A stretch of DNA of 64,000 nucleotides from Vigna angularis (Eukaryota; Streptophyta; Magnoliopsida; Fabales; Fabaceae): the NCBI RefSeq assembly GCF_016808095.1, contig NC_068979.1, forward strand, positions 28,477,960 through 28,541,959, in the 5' to 3' direction. Numbering within the stretch: position 1 is the first letter of the stretch; each line of letters opens with the position of its first letter. The notes beneath the pieces were generated by a model. It was not told the DNA's origin and ran no database searches. It was given only the letters and a program-made list of their open reading frames with translations. This document shows, piece after piece, positions 23,643 through 36,841 of this stretch. The position numbers and the translations under genes are program-made.

Positions 23643-23966
23643 TGGCGTTTTGCGATTGCATATGCTTCAGAAGTTGAACCAGAATGGTATCTGGCATGGC
23701 GTTTTGCGATTGCATATGCTTCAGAAGTTGAACCAGAATGGTATCTGGCATGGCGTTTTGCGATTGCATATGCTTCAGAAGTTGAACCAGAATGGTATCT
23801 GGCATGGCGTTTTGCGATTGCATATGCTTCAGAAGTTGAACCAGAATGGTATCTGGCATGGCGTTTTGCGATTGCATATGCTTCAGAAGTTGAACCAGAA
23901 TGGTATCTGGCATGGCGTTTTGCGATTGCATATGCTTCAGAAGTTGAACCAGAATGGTATCTGGCA
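23643..23966 (+). repeat. Perfect 54-bp minisatellite, six identical copies
   Basis: Six consecutive 54-bp units are identical base for base (TGGCGTTTTGCG... to ...GGTATCTGGCA). The period is a multiple of three and the unit has no stop in several frames, so four long overlapping frames appear: plus 23595-24023 and 23629-23994, minus 23588-23974 and 23614-23931. In the longest plus frame the unit reads WRFAIAYASEVEPEWYLA. Flanking text in that frame (QAFGHVE before, DSKGNVHIVSYKN after) looks like ordinary protein, and a CAG at 23622-23624 could be a splice acceptor. An exon piece with an amplified segment is therefore possible. I do not recognise the protein. Confidence 0.95.
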
Positions 23967-24837
23967 GACAGCAAAGGAAATGTTCACATTGTGAGCTACA
24001 AGAATGACTGTAAAATATTTTAACATCATTTATATGTTAGTATGTGATTGATCTAAAATTAATTGTTAAATATTATTATCTTTTTACGTTAAAAAGTAAT
24101 ATTTTACATTACAATATTCGTCACCTTTAAGGTTTGTTTGGAGGTGACTTGATAAAGATAGATCTTTTTCGAGTTCTTTCGGGGATATGATTAAATATCT
24201 AACAAAACACTTCTTCAAACTTTACTCTAAATCAGTTTAGATATATCAGTTAAAAAGGAACTCCAATATTCAAACCAATAATTAATATATTTTTTAAGTA
24301 GTTTTAGAAAATTGTAATATATTTATTATATTAATTTAAATTTTTAAAAAATAATTATAATTTAATATAAATATTTCCTTTTATAAAAACAAAATCATAA
24401 TATTTAATTATTTTAATAATAAATTATATTTTAGGGTTTATATGTTTTTTAATAAAATATATTTCATATAACTATTTTAAATAATATTTTATAATTTAAT
24501 TAACTAAAGTAAAGAATCAAAAGTTAGATTTAAATTAAATAATGTTTATCAGATATGCTTTAAAAATAATTAATTAAATATTTTATTTGAATACGTAAAA
24601 ACAGATAAAAAGAACTTAAATAAATTTTATAATGCTAGAAAACATTTATATCCATTTTATAATAACATTGACAAAATTGTATCAGTGAATTGATGGAAAT
24701 TTAAAGTATCATTTACATAAGTGCATAAACATCTATTATATAGTTATAACTTTTGTTTTGTGAATTTTTTTTTTTAGGTCGTTACTTTCTCTAATAAATA
24801 AGAACACAATAAAAATGAAACATTACAAAAATTATCC

Positions 24838-24897
<60 letters not shown>

Positions 24898-25780
24898 ATA
24901 TACTAATGGATTAGTATAATACTAATGGAGACAATATTTAAACTTTTGTGTAAAATAAAAAATAAGAAAATAAATTAAAAGTTAAATTTTGTAATATTTA
25001 TTGAAATTAAAACATATTACTAAAATTACTAATAGTTATACAAGTTATAAATAATATAATACAATGCACTGTTTTATATTATAGTATAATATGATATTTA
25101 ATAAAACGTAATATTTATAAGAAAATGTAATATTTAATTATTTTATTTGCTTCACCATTTCTTTATATATATATATATAAAAGAAAGTTTCTCTCTTTTT
25201 TTATATTTATAATAGTGTAAATATATGCATGGTTTATAAATTTTAAAAATAAGAATTAAATATGAATTTTTAAAATTAGAAAAACAAAAAATATGTATAA
25301 TTACAGATATATTTACATATAGGTAAAATATGAATTTTTATTATTATAGCGTAAATACATGCTCATAAGTATTTTTAAATATTTATAAATTTTAAAAAAT
25401 TTAAAAGTAGTAATTAAAAAGATAACAATTTTAAAAATATATATATAATTATAGATATAGTTATATAAAGATATAAAAGAAATTTTAGTTGTAAGGAATA
25501 TTTGAATAAATGATTTTTTATTATGATTAATTATTTAAATTTTAAAAAATAGTTATTAAAATAATAAAATAGTAAACAATAATTTTAAAAATGAATAATT
25601 ATTTGAATTTAGAAAATTTATTACTAAATAATAAAATTTAAAATATATTTTTATGGTAAATAATGATTTAAATTTTAGAAAATTATTAAAAAGCTAAAAC
25701 TGAAAAAATAAAAACAGAATCAAAACCGTGTATCTGTTTATATGTAGTTATAGAATATTATTATGTTCTCTCTTTAGACC
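23967..25780. other. Very AT-rich gene-free region
   Basis: Only low-complexity A/T sequence is seen, with a (TA)n microsatellite at 24843-24891 and a shorter one near 25165. No ORF or structural RNA is recognisable. Confidence 0.6.
24843..24891. repeat. (TA)n microsatellite
   Basis: About 24 uninterrupted TA dinucleotides. Confidence 0.95.
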
Positions 25781-25949
25781 GTTGGGGGATCCTCTAGAAA
25801 TTAACCCTTCATCAGAAAATATCCTGGAATGGAGAAAATTCCCATTCCTTTCATTTCGGGGAGAAGGGTAACATCAAGAAAGAAATAATATTAATATTAG
25901 AACTAATATTAATATTGATATATGGGCATATATCAGAACCGACCGTGAA

Positions 25950-26000
25950 ATGATGGGTTCTCTTCTGGGTTATGGTTGCGGTTGTTTGTGTTGTTGCTGA
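25950..26000 (+). promoter_or_regulatory. Possible upstream ORF in the TTM gene leader
   Basis: A 16-codon frame (MMGSLLGYGCGCLCCC) lies in sequence that looks like a 5' UTR exon ending at a good donor (CTCG|GTGAGT, 26035/26036). The predicted leader intron is 26036-26912, ending TCTTAG just before the main ATG exon. If the transcript starts upstream of 25950, this uORF could reduce translation. The transcript start is not visible. Confidence 0.3.
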
Positions 26001-26931
26001 ACTCACTGTAACTGCTCGTTCAGGGAGGAGGCTCGGTGAGTCCTCTGATAATCACAAGGGTGTACATTGGATCAATTTTGATGTGCATTCTCTTATGGGT
26101 ATTATTGTTTTTGTACCAAAGCTTGGGAATTTTCTTTTTGATTTTGGATCCAAAGTGCTTTCAAGAACTGAATTTTTCCAGGCCCTTTTTTGGTTTTGCT
26201 ATGTTTCCAAACAGCTTCTGTTGGTTTCTGTTTCCTGGTTGGGTTATTTCTTTTCTTCTTAATATTTGTCACTCTAATAATTTGTTATATGGTTGATCCC
26301 CGCTCTTAAAAAGTTGTTAGTTCAGGGTTTTGTGTTTTATTTTTTGTTTTTGATGTGCAATTTTAAATTTTTGGGTTGGATATAGAGACGGCGTTGCGTG
26401 TGATGTTGGAATTGTGATAATCTGATGGTAATACCAGAAAACTATCTGCTCGCAGTCAGAAAAAAACCGTGTATCTGTCGTCTTAGTCCTGTTGTATCAG
26501 TGTTTCTAAGCTAGATTTTGAATTTTACTCTTTGGGCCTGTAGGATGTTCCAACTTGTATTCTCGCTGAATTTTGCATCTTTAAAGTGAGATTTGCACTT
26601 TAGAGAGACAGAGCTTTTGGACTTGTTCATTTCCAATAAAGAATTTAAATAACTGTATGGATTGTTACATATGTGCATTAGGATTAGCTAAATGTAAAAT
26701 ACAGTTGGGTGCAAGATTACATGTCCACGGATAAAATGATAGTATGAATGCCAAGGCTTCTTTCTGGATTTATGTTAGAAAAATTAAAAGTGTAGTAAGC
26801 AAGCCATAATCCATCATTGTATGTGTGTGATGTGATGCAAGGATATATGAGTTTAACATGAATGTTACATATTTTTTTAAGCATTATTTAACACTGATTT
26901 TTTTCGTCTTAGAGAAACTGGGAATTGTTCA

Positions 26932-29900
26932 ATGGGAAAAGAGATTTCTGATTCTGATTCCCATCACAAACGTCTTGGTCTTTTAAAAGATCAAGTTCAC
27001 TTGGTTAAAAGGAAAGACTGTGATCGCCATGAAATTGCTCCAATCCAAGACCAACTATCCTTTGAGAAGGGTTTTTTCATTGTAATTCGTGCATGCCAAT
27101 TGTTAGCACAAAAGAATGATGGAATAGTATTGGTAGGGGTGGCAGGTCCTTCCGGAGCAGGCAAGACTGTATTTACTGAAAAGATACTGAACTTCATGCC
27201 CAGCATTGCTGTCATTTCAATGGATAATTACAATGATTCCAGTCGAATTGTTGACGGCAACTTTGATGGTAAATCATGATCTGACGTTATGCAATGCTTT
27301 TATTATTCTTACCATGCTGCATTTTTGGAATACTGGCTGTATAGCATAATGAAACACAACTTTCGTGATTGTAGGAATGACAGCTCATTTGGGAATAAAA
27401 TATTTTTGTTGAGTGATGAGGTAGTATGTATGTCTATTAGTGTGCATCTGATACATAGATCCACAGAAATAAAATGTATGTGGTATCATAGTCATGCTTT
27501 GATTATTGTGACATTTAAAACACTGGCTAAAAGTTTGACACCAATCTTGTTGAACTCTGTTATTCCTTTGTCCAGATCCACGCTTAACAGACTACGACAC
27601 GTTACTTCAGAATTTACATGATTTAAAGGAAGGAAAGCCTGTTCAAGTTCCCATATATGATTTCAAGTCCAGTTCACGAACAGGATACAGGTTGAATTTT
27701 GGACCATGTTGATTAACTGTACAATTTGGCATATTTTTTCTTGTTGAAAAATTACTCTCTTGAGACATTGATTAGAGAACACTGTTTTTAGGAAAATAAA
27801 GATGAAAAATAGAAAATTTGTATATTTGGGTAATAATTTTCAAGCAATGACTATGTATATGAGAATATTTTGTATCAGCTTCTGTATTAACATTCAGTTG
27901 TTTAATGTGTATTTCCTCTATGGTACTCTCAGTTAGGGAGTTGGATTAGTTCTAACTCTACAACTGCTAATATGCTTAGTTGATGGAATGATGGAAAAAT
28001 CTCTCAAATTTGATTCATATAAAATTTTGCAAAACTGTAGAACACCCCTATAAGGTTCAGGGATGTAGTTTCCTGCAGTTGTATCTTATTGGCATTTAAT
28101 TTCAGTTTGATATTCTGTGATCTGCAGTAATTACAATGCATATCTGAAATTTATACTTAATGTAATTCAAAGATGGTTTCAATTGGTTTGGAGTACTCCA
28201 ATTTTATGTTTGCCTTCATTTTCATATTAAATGTGTACCCTGGTTACAGGACAGTAGAAGCTCCAACTTCTCATATCGTGTTTATAGAGGGCATCTATGC
28301 CTTGAGTGAAAAGTTACGACCTCTACTGGACCTTCGAGTCTCTGTTACAGGAGGAGTTCACCTTGACCTTGTAAAACGAGTTATACGTGATATTCAACGC
28401 GCTGGTCAAGAACCTGAAGAAATTATTCATCAAATATCTGAGACGGTTCATACTTTTAATCTCTTTCTTCTTTTTATACAGATTTAGAAAGTAACATTTT
28501 CTAGGAGTGCCAATGTTTAAAAATTTTCAGGTGTATCCAATGTACAAGGCCTTTATTGAGCCAGATCTCCAAACAGCACATATAAAAATCATCAACAAAT
28601 TCAATCCATTTACTGGATTCCAGAGCCCAACTTACATATTAAAGGTTAGTGCAATAATAAGTCATTTTTTTAATTCCACTTGATGAGATTATGCCTAAAT
28701 AGAAACTCCATTGTATAATTGTTCTAGTCAGCAAAGAATCTCGCAGTGGATCAAATTAAAGCTGTTCTGTCTGAGGATTTTAAGGAAACAACAGAGCAAA
28801 CTTATGACATATATCTTCTACCACCTGGTGAAGATCCAGAGACTTGCCAATCATATTTGCGAATGCGAAATAAGGATGGGAAATACAGCCTCATGTTTGA
28901 GGTTTGGTTCCTTACTATATTTCATATTCTGTACTGTAATAGTATATTATGTATCACATGATGCCTAATGTGAGCTTGCGCTATAAATTCAAAGATTTTT
29001 CACAGGTACGAATAGGGTGTTGTTTGGAAATTCAATTAAAAATTAAATTTCTCCCGATGTTCCATGAATTGAAAAGTTACTAGATTCCTCTACCTGTGGT
29101 TATTTTTTTTTTTACTTTAAAATACTAACTCATAACTCAAGTTTTCCATCTCTATAAAGTATCAATTTACATTATTGATAGTTTTTGGTAGGATAGTAAA
29201 TGTATTACTAGAAGTTATTAGAAGTTGTTAGAAGATTTTAGACATCTCTTTGTAATTATTACTTTAGGGTTAAAGTTCTCTAAATATAGAGTCTAGTATT
29301 GTTTCAAATTAATCAATTGAATAACAATCTTCAATCCTTTTAAGTTCGTATCAGAGCTCTTCATCTTGGGATTTCTGCTTCCGCGTTTCTTCTTTGCCAT
29401 CTTAGTTATGATTCTTATTAGGTCACTTGAAGTGCAACCACTTCCTTTTATTATTTGGGTTGCCTGAAGTGCGCTAACCTGTGGTTCTGTCATTGCTACT
29501 ATCCCCATTCATTGCTATTGCCAGATTCACACTTCTATAGGATCGTTGTCAAAGCTATCATTGGAGCTTTTGTCGGAGCTTTCACTGCTATGCCACTACT
29601 ATCGTCGTTGTTGCTACGTCACCACTATTGTCACTGTTGCTACCCATCACTGCTAAGGATGACAAAATTATCTATATCCGTGGATATTCATGTGTAAAAT
29701 CCGCCCCAGGTAGTAAGTGGATACATTAAACTGGTATTCGAGGGTAGTGGTAAAGGATAAATTAGTACTTGCTCATTAACATATCGGGGACGGGGTGTCA
29801 TACTATTCGTATTTGTGGGGGTCGACCCGTTGCTAAAAGTTAAAATTACAAATTTTACGAGAGTTTTTATTAGGTTTACATTAGGTTGTTTCTCCTCTAT

Positions 29901-32900
29901 CATCAATTAGGTTTTCCACCTTACTCACTCCCATTGCAAATTTCTCCCTAAATTTTGGCTCACCATCCAAATTTCCTCCCACACCACACTCTTACCACAA
30001 GGTGTTTTTGATTTGTGTTGAATATAGTGAAAAATTATATATGGGATTAATCTCCCTTGTGTTAAGTATACACAGTCCTCTATTTATAATAGAAGAAATA
30101 TGGGCTAAGCCCAAAATACAAATAAGAAATAATAGAAGGGATTAATCTCCCTTATGTTGAGTCAAGAACCCAAGGTCCAAGAGAAGAAGGTTGAGTTAGG
30201 CCAACAAAAGATATACCTCTACATGCAGCAGAAGATGTGGAACTAGAGTTTTGACAATCCTCATACCATTTGAGAAATTCATTGAAAGGAGTAGATTGAC
30301 CGCGTTATCAAAAGAGGTAGCAGAAGAAGCCATGGATAGAGAAAAACCCTAAAAATCCAATTTAGATTATATGATTCTATCCTGAAAAGAGTACAATCGT
30401 TTCTGAATTTGATTCCTTTGTAGCATAAACAAAGATAATCGAAGAAGAACGCAGAAAGAAAGACAGGAATGGAGCACCACAATCTAGCAGATTGAGAAGT
30501 TAATGAAGATTCGCCACAAAGATTTCAATTTTTGATAAGATCGTGTGTTCTATGACAAGAACCAAGAGAATTCTTTTTATGTGACTTCAAAATTCAAAAT
30601 ATTGAGTGGTAGTGGTGGCGGTTGCAGAGAGAGGAGTGACGAAAATGTGAAAAAAGCTTTAGGCTCTAAATACCATGTTGAATATAATAAAACTAAATAT
30701 ATGATTAATCTCTCTTGTGTAGAAAATACACGTAGGATATTATATTTATGACAAGGAAAATGTGGGCTAAACCGATATACAAAGGAATAAGGAAAAAATA
30801 ACATAATTAACATAGGGACTATGTTTGCCTAACTAACATGAAACACAATATATCTAGCAATGACACCAATGACTTTTGGATGCTAGGATAAATTTTCTTC
30901 TTCATGTTTTAGGTGTTGGAACTAATAGCATAAGGAACTATATGAACCCAAACATTTTTTAAGTTTGAAGTCAGCCCTTTCTGAAATATCTCATTTTTAT
31001 TTTTTATAGCATATGATGCTAATACTTTTTTAAAAAATGTTGAAACTAGAAAGTCTAAGATTGCTGGAGTGGAGGATGAGCTGTATATTTGATCTCTAGA
31101 AGAAGCCAAAAAAGTATATTTTATAGAAAATGAGTGCACATATGCTTCAAATTATGCTTTGAAATTTACCCATTACACTTGGGAATGATGCACTAGATTA
31201 TTGTGTACAAAATTGATTGCCATTATATAATTTATTCTCTCTCCTAAACTGCTAGGTTTGTTGTTAACATTGTCTCCAACTTTGTAGCCGAAATACTTTA
31301 TTATTTAGAATTTTAAAGGTTCATAGTTTGTTGGTTTGTGACTTCTTTTGATTCTTTTGGACCACAACAACACATTTTTGTTGCCTTGGTATGCTATTAA
31401 GATCTCATATATTTGGTGTTTTTACAACTCCTTGATTTATGGAGAATGAACTTTCAACTGTGTTAATTAGTTGATGTCTTATTAATGTTCAGGAATGGGT
31501 GACTGATAATCCATTTGTCATATCACCAAGAATTACTTTTGAGGTTAGTGTGCGCCTTCTCGGTGGACTAATGGCCTTGGGGTACACAATAGCCACTATC
31601 CTTAAGAGAAACAGCCATGTTTTCTCTGATGATAGGGTTTGTGTGAAACTGGATTGGCTTGAGCAACTCAATAGACATTATGTTCAGGTAATATTAGACT
31701 ATCATGCTACTATTACATGTTATGGTGGAATATATTTATTGAAATCCATCATAAATTTCAATTGTAGTCATTACTAACCTCATTTTTAGAATAATCAATA
31801 ATTTTTTATATTTTGTTTAATTTTTGTGCATATTTTTTATATTGCTGTTTATATTATTGTTGTTAGAGATACGACTTTATTATATTTATGAAAATAGTGA
31901 GAACTAGGTATAAAGTTAATTCCCCTTGTGTAGAGAATAAACATAGGGTAATATATTTACAATGAAGAATATATATTTATAATGAATAATAATGGAAACA
32001 ATGAGCTAAACCCAAACACACATAATATTGTAACTAACATAAGATATTCTAACTCATAATATCTTAACAATATCTAACATTCCTCTTGAAGTTGATGCAA
32101 TAAATCATATGTATCAAGCTTGTTACAGATATAATCAATTTTAAATTCTTGTGAAAAGCAGTGAAAAAAATATGCTAATTGATCACTTAAGTTAACAAAA
32201 TCTGTCTTAATGTTTCTAGATACAATCTTTTCTCGAATAAAATAATAATCAATCTCAATGTGCTTGGTCCTTTCATGAAAGACAGTAGTAGAGCTAATAT
32301 GAAGAGCAACCTAATTGTCACGTATAATTGTCATTTGAGTGACATCTCCAAATTGTAACTCTTTAAGTAATTGTTAAAGCCAAACAAGTTCACAAGTAGA
32401 TGAGGTCATAGCTCTATATTATGCTTAAGCACTAGATCTTGTCACAATACTTTGTTTCTTGGTCTTCCAAGAAATCAAGTTACCTCCTATGAAAGCATAG
32501 TATACAAAAGTAGATTTTCTATCAAAAGGAGATCCTGCCAATCAACAATTGAGTAACAATTGAGTAGTAGACAATTTTAGTATGGTTATTGTGACCATAT
32601 AGCAAACCTTTTCCTGGAGGTCATTTAGTATGGTTAGTGTGACCATATAGCAAACTTTCTCTTCTTTATTATAATCCCATTATTAGATATTTTTTTTCTT
32701 TCTTATTGTTATATCTCCTCTTTATTATAAATAAAAATGCTCATGTGTGTATACAACACACAAATTCATTATATTCCTTTTCAGTTTCTCTCATCTCAAC
32801 ATGACACTAGAGTGGTACCATCCTCCATATGACTTGTTGTCATTGATCCTTTCAACCGTTGTTTACTTACTATTTTTTCTTTTGCTGATTTATTTGCAAT

Positions 32901-35900
32901 TTGGAACTAATTGATAAACAGGTACAAGGAAGAGATCGCTTGGTTTTACAATACATAGGACAGCAGCTAGGTCTAGATGGTTCCTACATTCCTCGTACCT
33001 ACATTGAGCAAATTCAAATTGAAAAGCTTGTGGACGAGGTTATGGTATGAGAGCTTACCATATGCTAATGTTTTCTGTTTCAGCATTTTCTGTCTAATTG
33101 TTCTACTTCTCCAGGCCCTACCAGAGGATTTGAAGACAAAACTCAGCCTAGATGAGGATTTGGTGTCAAGCCCCAAAGAAGCACTTTCTAGAGCCTCTGC
33201 TGACAGAGTTGCCATGAGAAATAAACATCTGAGGAGGTGAAAATTTTCCATCTAACTGCATTAGAAGAAACCACTAAAACCTTGTCTGGATGGTTTTGAT
33301 TTTTTTTTTTGAAAACCTTTAATAGTGTTGATTAATCCTTAGCCAACCCTACCTGTTGAGACAAGGCCTAATTGAATCGAAGATTGTTGGTCACATATCA
33401 TAATCACCCATTAATGAAATTGAAATAGGTTAAATTATCCAGTGCTATATTGAGAGAAAATCAATGTACTTATTTGACAACATGAATGCTGTTGAGGTAT
33501 TATATTACTCAATTAGTTATGGGTCTGTTTTTCAGGAACATTATTTGACAATGTTTACTAAAGGAAACATTCTATACCTCTAGGAAAACTGCTTTACAAT
33601 TACCTAATAATATGACTAATGATTATCTTCAACAGTGGAATATCACAGTCATATACCAATCAAAGAGACAAAAACCTTGCTAAGGTTACTGGATATGATT
33701 CCAACAATAGAAGGTTTGGTGAAAGAAATTCAGAGTCCAGCACAATGTCAGTGAATCAGGTACATTAAGTCTTGTAGCAGTTTCTTTTTTTTTTTAATTT
33801 CATGTAAAGATAGAGTTCATTTAATCCCTTTGGTATTCGTCCATTTACCCATTAACTATCTAATTTTTGTTTTATTTACCTAATATATCTTAGGGAGCAA
33901 TCAATCAACTTTCGGACCAAATTTCTGCCCTCAATGATAGAATGGATGAGTTTACAAATCGCATTGAAGAGCTGAATTCCAAATTAAACACCAAGAGAAA
34001 TTCTCCAAGCCAACAGAATATGTCACTTCAAACTGAGACATGCAATGGATCAGCTCCCACCTCATACTTCATCACTAGTTTGGGCAATGGTTCCCTAACT
34101 GGATCTAAAATGGCAAATTCCTCTTCATCATCACAGTTAAATAAGGATTCTCCTTTAATGGAAGAGGTATTATGAGTCTTATGTCACTTTCAGAGTATTT
34201 TATTGTTTTAACACTTTAAGTTGATTCTTAAGAGGTGCTTCTTTGGGAAGTAATGTCCGACGATGCTTTGGATATAACTTTTGAATAGAGGAGGGTGGCT
34301 CGGAGTGAGAGAAGAATAAGAGACATATTTTACTAACCCTCTAGATAAATTTTACTATGTTTTTTAAGTTTGATTTATATGAATGCTTTTAAGAATTAGA
34401 CAAATATAATATGGGATTCACTAAACATATTCAATGGGGGAAACATAATGGTGGAGAGAGAGGACCTCTCTAAAGTCCCTCAAGTGTGTTGTTCTTCCTA
34501 TTTCTACCATGTTTCTACCACATTGGTAGAAACAATGTTGAGTTTACCAAGAAGTTGACTTTGTGATTTTTTGTAACACTAATTGTGCCTATCAATTGGT
34601 ATTCAGAGCCCAATCTTGATTCTGTGAGGAAAGAAAACAGGGTATGGGAGGTTCAAATGCCTGGAGGATATGATTAGGGGGCTCACTATTGTAGTGGAGA
34701 AACTATCGTAAGCAAGATTAACATATAAGGAAGTTTCTATCATAAATGAGAGTAACTATCTTGCTAAACTATGAGAAATGGAGAGACATTGAGCCAACAA
34801 GGGTACTTTAATTATATTGACAAAATTCAATAAATAAATAAATAAAATAGAGATTTGATATCCTCTCATAATACATATATAATCTAGATTCTATTGATTA
34901 TAAAAGGTTTTTGTCTTATTTCACACCCTCAAGTTGGCGTCTATAAGTCATTTTTGCTTAGCTCGCTTCAAATATGGTCAATCCTTTGTTATTTTAGAGA
35001 CATGGGGCATATGTTGACCAATTTTTTGTTAAAGTTGACAAATTTTGTTGTGATGTCTCTAGATTCCAAATTTTTCGTTAAAGTTGACAAATTTTTTGGC
35101 TCCCCCAATATCATCTAATAACTCTAATTGGAAGGGGAAATTATTGGGTATTGTATGTTTATTCATTCCTCTATAATCAACACAAAATCCCATCTCCTGT
35201 CTTTTTTCTTGACTAAAATAATAGAGCTAGCATAAGAACTTACGCTTGGGCAAATGATGCCTGCCCCCAACGTCTCAACCACCAACTTTTCAATCTCTGT
35301 TTTTTGGTAGTGGGGTTGTATGGCCATTCGGTATTTGAGAATCAACTTTTAGAACAATTGCATGACTGTGCCTCCTCGAAGGAGGAAGAATACCCGTAGC
35401 TCAAAAAACCCATGAATATTCATCAACTTTGCAACCACTCTACCACTTTGGTATCTTTCCAAAATATACCCTTCTCCTTCATCTTGCAAAAGCCCCCTTA
35501 AAATTGCTTCTGCCACGTCCTTCATTGTTAGTCTTTATCTTATTATTGCCCTTGCTGGTACTGGATTGGGAAATAGAATTTTTCGCTGCTACTGATCTGG
35601 TTGAAGGAGAGAGTGCTATCCTATTTTTTGATCTTTTTAGACTATTCAATAAAAAATCATTCTATTTTTTCTCGTTTCAGTTCTTGGTTCCTAACATATA
35701 CACACTAGCACTTTGACAGTCCGAAATCCTGCTACTATTCACTAATTTTTCAATCACCCGCAATACGCCAAAACATACCTATATATACAAGCTTCCCAAC
35801 AACATAACTACTACTAATAGATTCCTCAGCTATTTGCATTAAAACAATTAGCTGTATTTTCTCTCTCCTTTATTTCTTCTTTCATAGACCTTTGTAATAG

Positions 35901-36841
35901 GAGGTCGAATCCTAACATTGTCTAATTCCTACACTATGCCGTTTATTTATAGTCAGACGAGGAATCAATGAAATCCATGGTAATAGCAGAATCTTTCCAT
36001 GTTTACAAGCAATCGAAACAGTTCCAGCAATATATGTAATAAAAACTGCATGATGTATTTTAACAATGACGGAAGAAGCTTCTCTTTCATGTTGTTAACT
36101 TATTATTTTATCCTGATCTTATTCTGATGTTGGAAACTTATGATAGATTAAAGATAGGTGTGTCAAAATGGAAATGTAATTTACTTTTATTTGGATCCGT
36201 TGAATGTTTCATGGTGGATGGTATTGAACTTCATGATTTACAAAATAACTGTTCTGCATGTTTCTTGCTATGGTGTAAATTTTGGTGTACCTAGTGGCGG
36301 AAAATCTGTGTGTACATATATAATGGATCTTCAACACCGTGTGCCCAATGTTCTTTTAATGGATTCAAGTTGCTAGTGGTGTCTAGCTTTAAAACATATG
36401 ATTATCAAAATTTCCTATTTCTTGGCATAGAGTTCTTTTGTGTGACTAAAAAGGCAGATGTGAAAAATACGGTAACAAGCATTAAATATTTCTGGTGTGC
36501 AAAAGTGAAACAACATTTAGAAATTATGTAAAAATATAAAAAATAAACTATCTGATTCACCAAGGTGTGTATGACTTATGTTGTATAGGCTCTTGTTAAT
36601 ATTCTTGACTACTTGTCATCAGATATCAAGCATTGCACGCAGTCAGCGTCAGATCATGCATCAATTGGACAATCTCAATAATCTTCTCAGGGGTAGCTCA
36701 GGGGAGAAGTCTCAACAAACAAGAACTAACCGGAGAAGCATGGATACGACAGCAGATTCCATGGGAACCTCTGTTATGGCAGTGGTGGCAGTTGGTTGTT
36801 TGGGGATCTTCTTGATGAAGGGTTTGTTGAACCGTAATTGA
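26932..36841 (+). CDS. TTM2: Triphosphate tunnel metalloenzyme with P-loop kinase-like domain (TTM1/TTM2 type)
   Basis: Eleven coding exons join in frame: 26932-27268, 27576-27690, 28250-28445, 28531-28644, 28728-28901, 31493-31687, 32922-33044, 33115-33236, 33636-33759, 33894-34166 and 36623-36841, encoding about 663 aa. Residues 65-230 resemble uridine kinase, with the P-loop GPSGAGKT at 72-79 and ISMDNYN. A CYTH domain follows (about 255-420; [25 protein letters not shown]). A coiled coil ([20 protein letters not shown], residues about 500-525) and a C-terminal hydrophobic anchor ([20 protein letters not shown]) close the protein. Arabidopsis TTM1 and TTM2 share this layout and length. They are pyrophosphatases anchored at the mitochondrial outer membrane and tied to senescence (TTM1) and defence control (TTM2). 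Which paralogue this is cannot be decided by eye. Introns 5, 6 and 10 carry transposon relics. Confidence 0.93.
29180..29665 (+). mobile_element. Copia-like LTR and leader fragment in TTM intron 5
   Basis: An LTR-like stretch rich in 'agaagttgttagaag' ends just before GTATCAGAGCTC (29347), which matches the core of the tRNA-iMet primer site. It is followed by a leader with CT-rich and 'gttgctac' words typical of copia 5' regions. No gag follows. A related piece lies inverted at 46785-46850. Confidence 0.5.
30016..30840 (-). mobile_element. Small TRIM-like LTR element in TTM intron 5
   Basis: Two similar blocks both start TGTTGAATATA (30016 and 30676) and share 'gattaatctc.cttgtgt', 'atttat' and 'atgggctaa' words, about 660 bp apart. 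Directly before the second one, the reverse complement reads TGGTATTTAGAG (30675-30664), a diverged tRNA-iMet primer site, so the element points to the minus strand. The interior of about 500 bp has no coding capacity. LTR ends and target duplications are not clear. Confidence 0.5.
31862..32600 (-). mobile_element. 3' part of a copia element in TTM intron 6
   Basis: On the minus strand the text shows copia RNase H blocks ([44 protein letters not shown], then [12 protein letters not shown]) broken by several stops. A purine tract AAGAGGAATG and an LTR-like block TGTTAGATATTG... running to about 31862 follow. The front of the element is missing. Its LTR shares words with the TRIM-like element at 30016-30840. 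Confidence 0.75.
35155..35640 (-). pseudogene. Ty3/gypsy reverse transcriptase start in TTM intron 10
   Basis: The minus-strand frame 35345-35163 carries the N-terminal gypsy RT block ([35 protein letters not shown]). Upstream, minus-strand text contains [15 protein letters not shown] words of the same region, and about 35500-35590 may be gag-derived. It is truncated and stop-broken. Confidence 0.7.

Noticed and set aside
23643..23966. CRISPR-like direct repeats
   Set aside because: The units are contiguous without spacers and the genome is clearly plant nuclear DNA.
35429..35716. 95-aa plus-strand frame
   Set aside because: It is opposite a decayed gypsy fragment in a TTM intron and has no domain.
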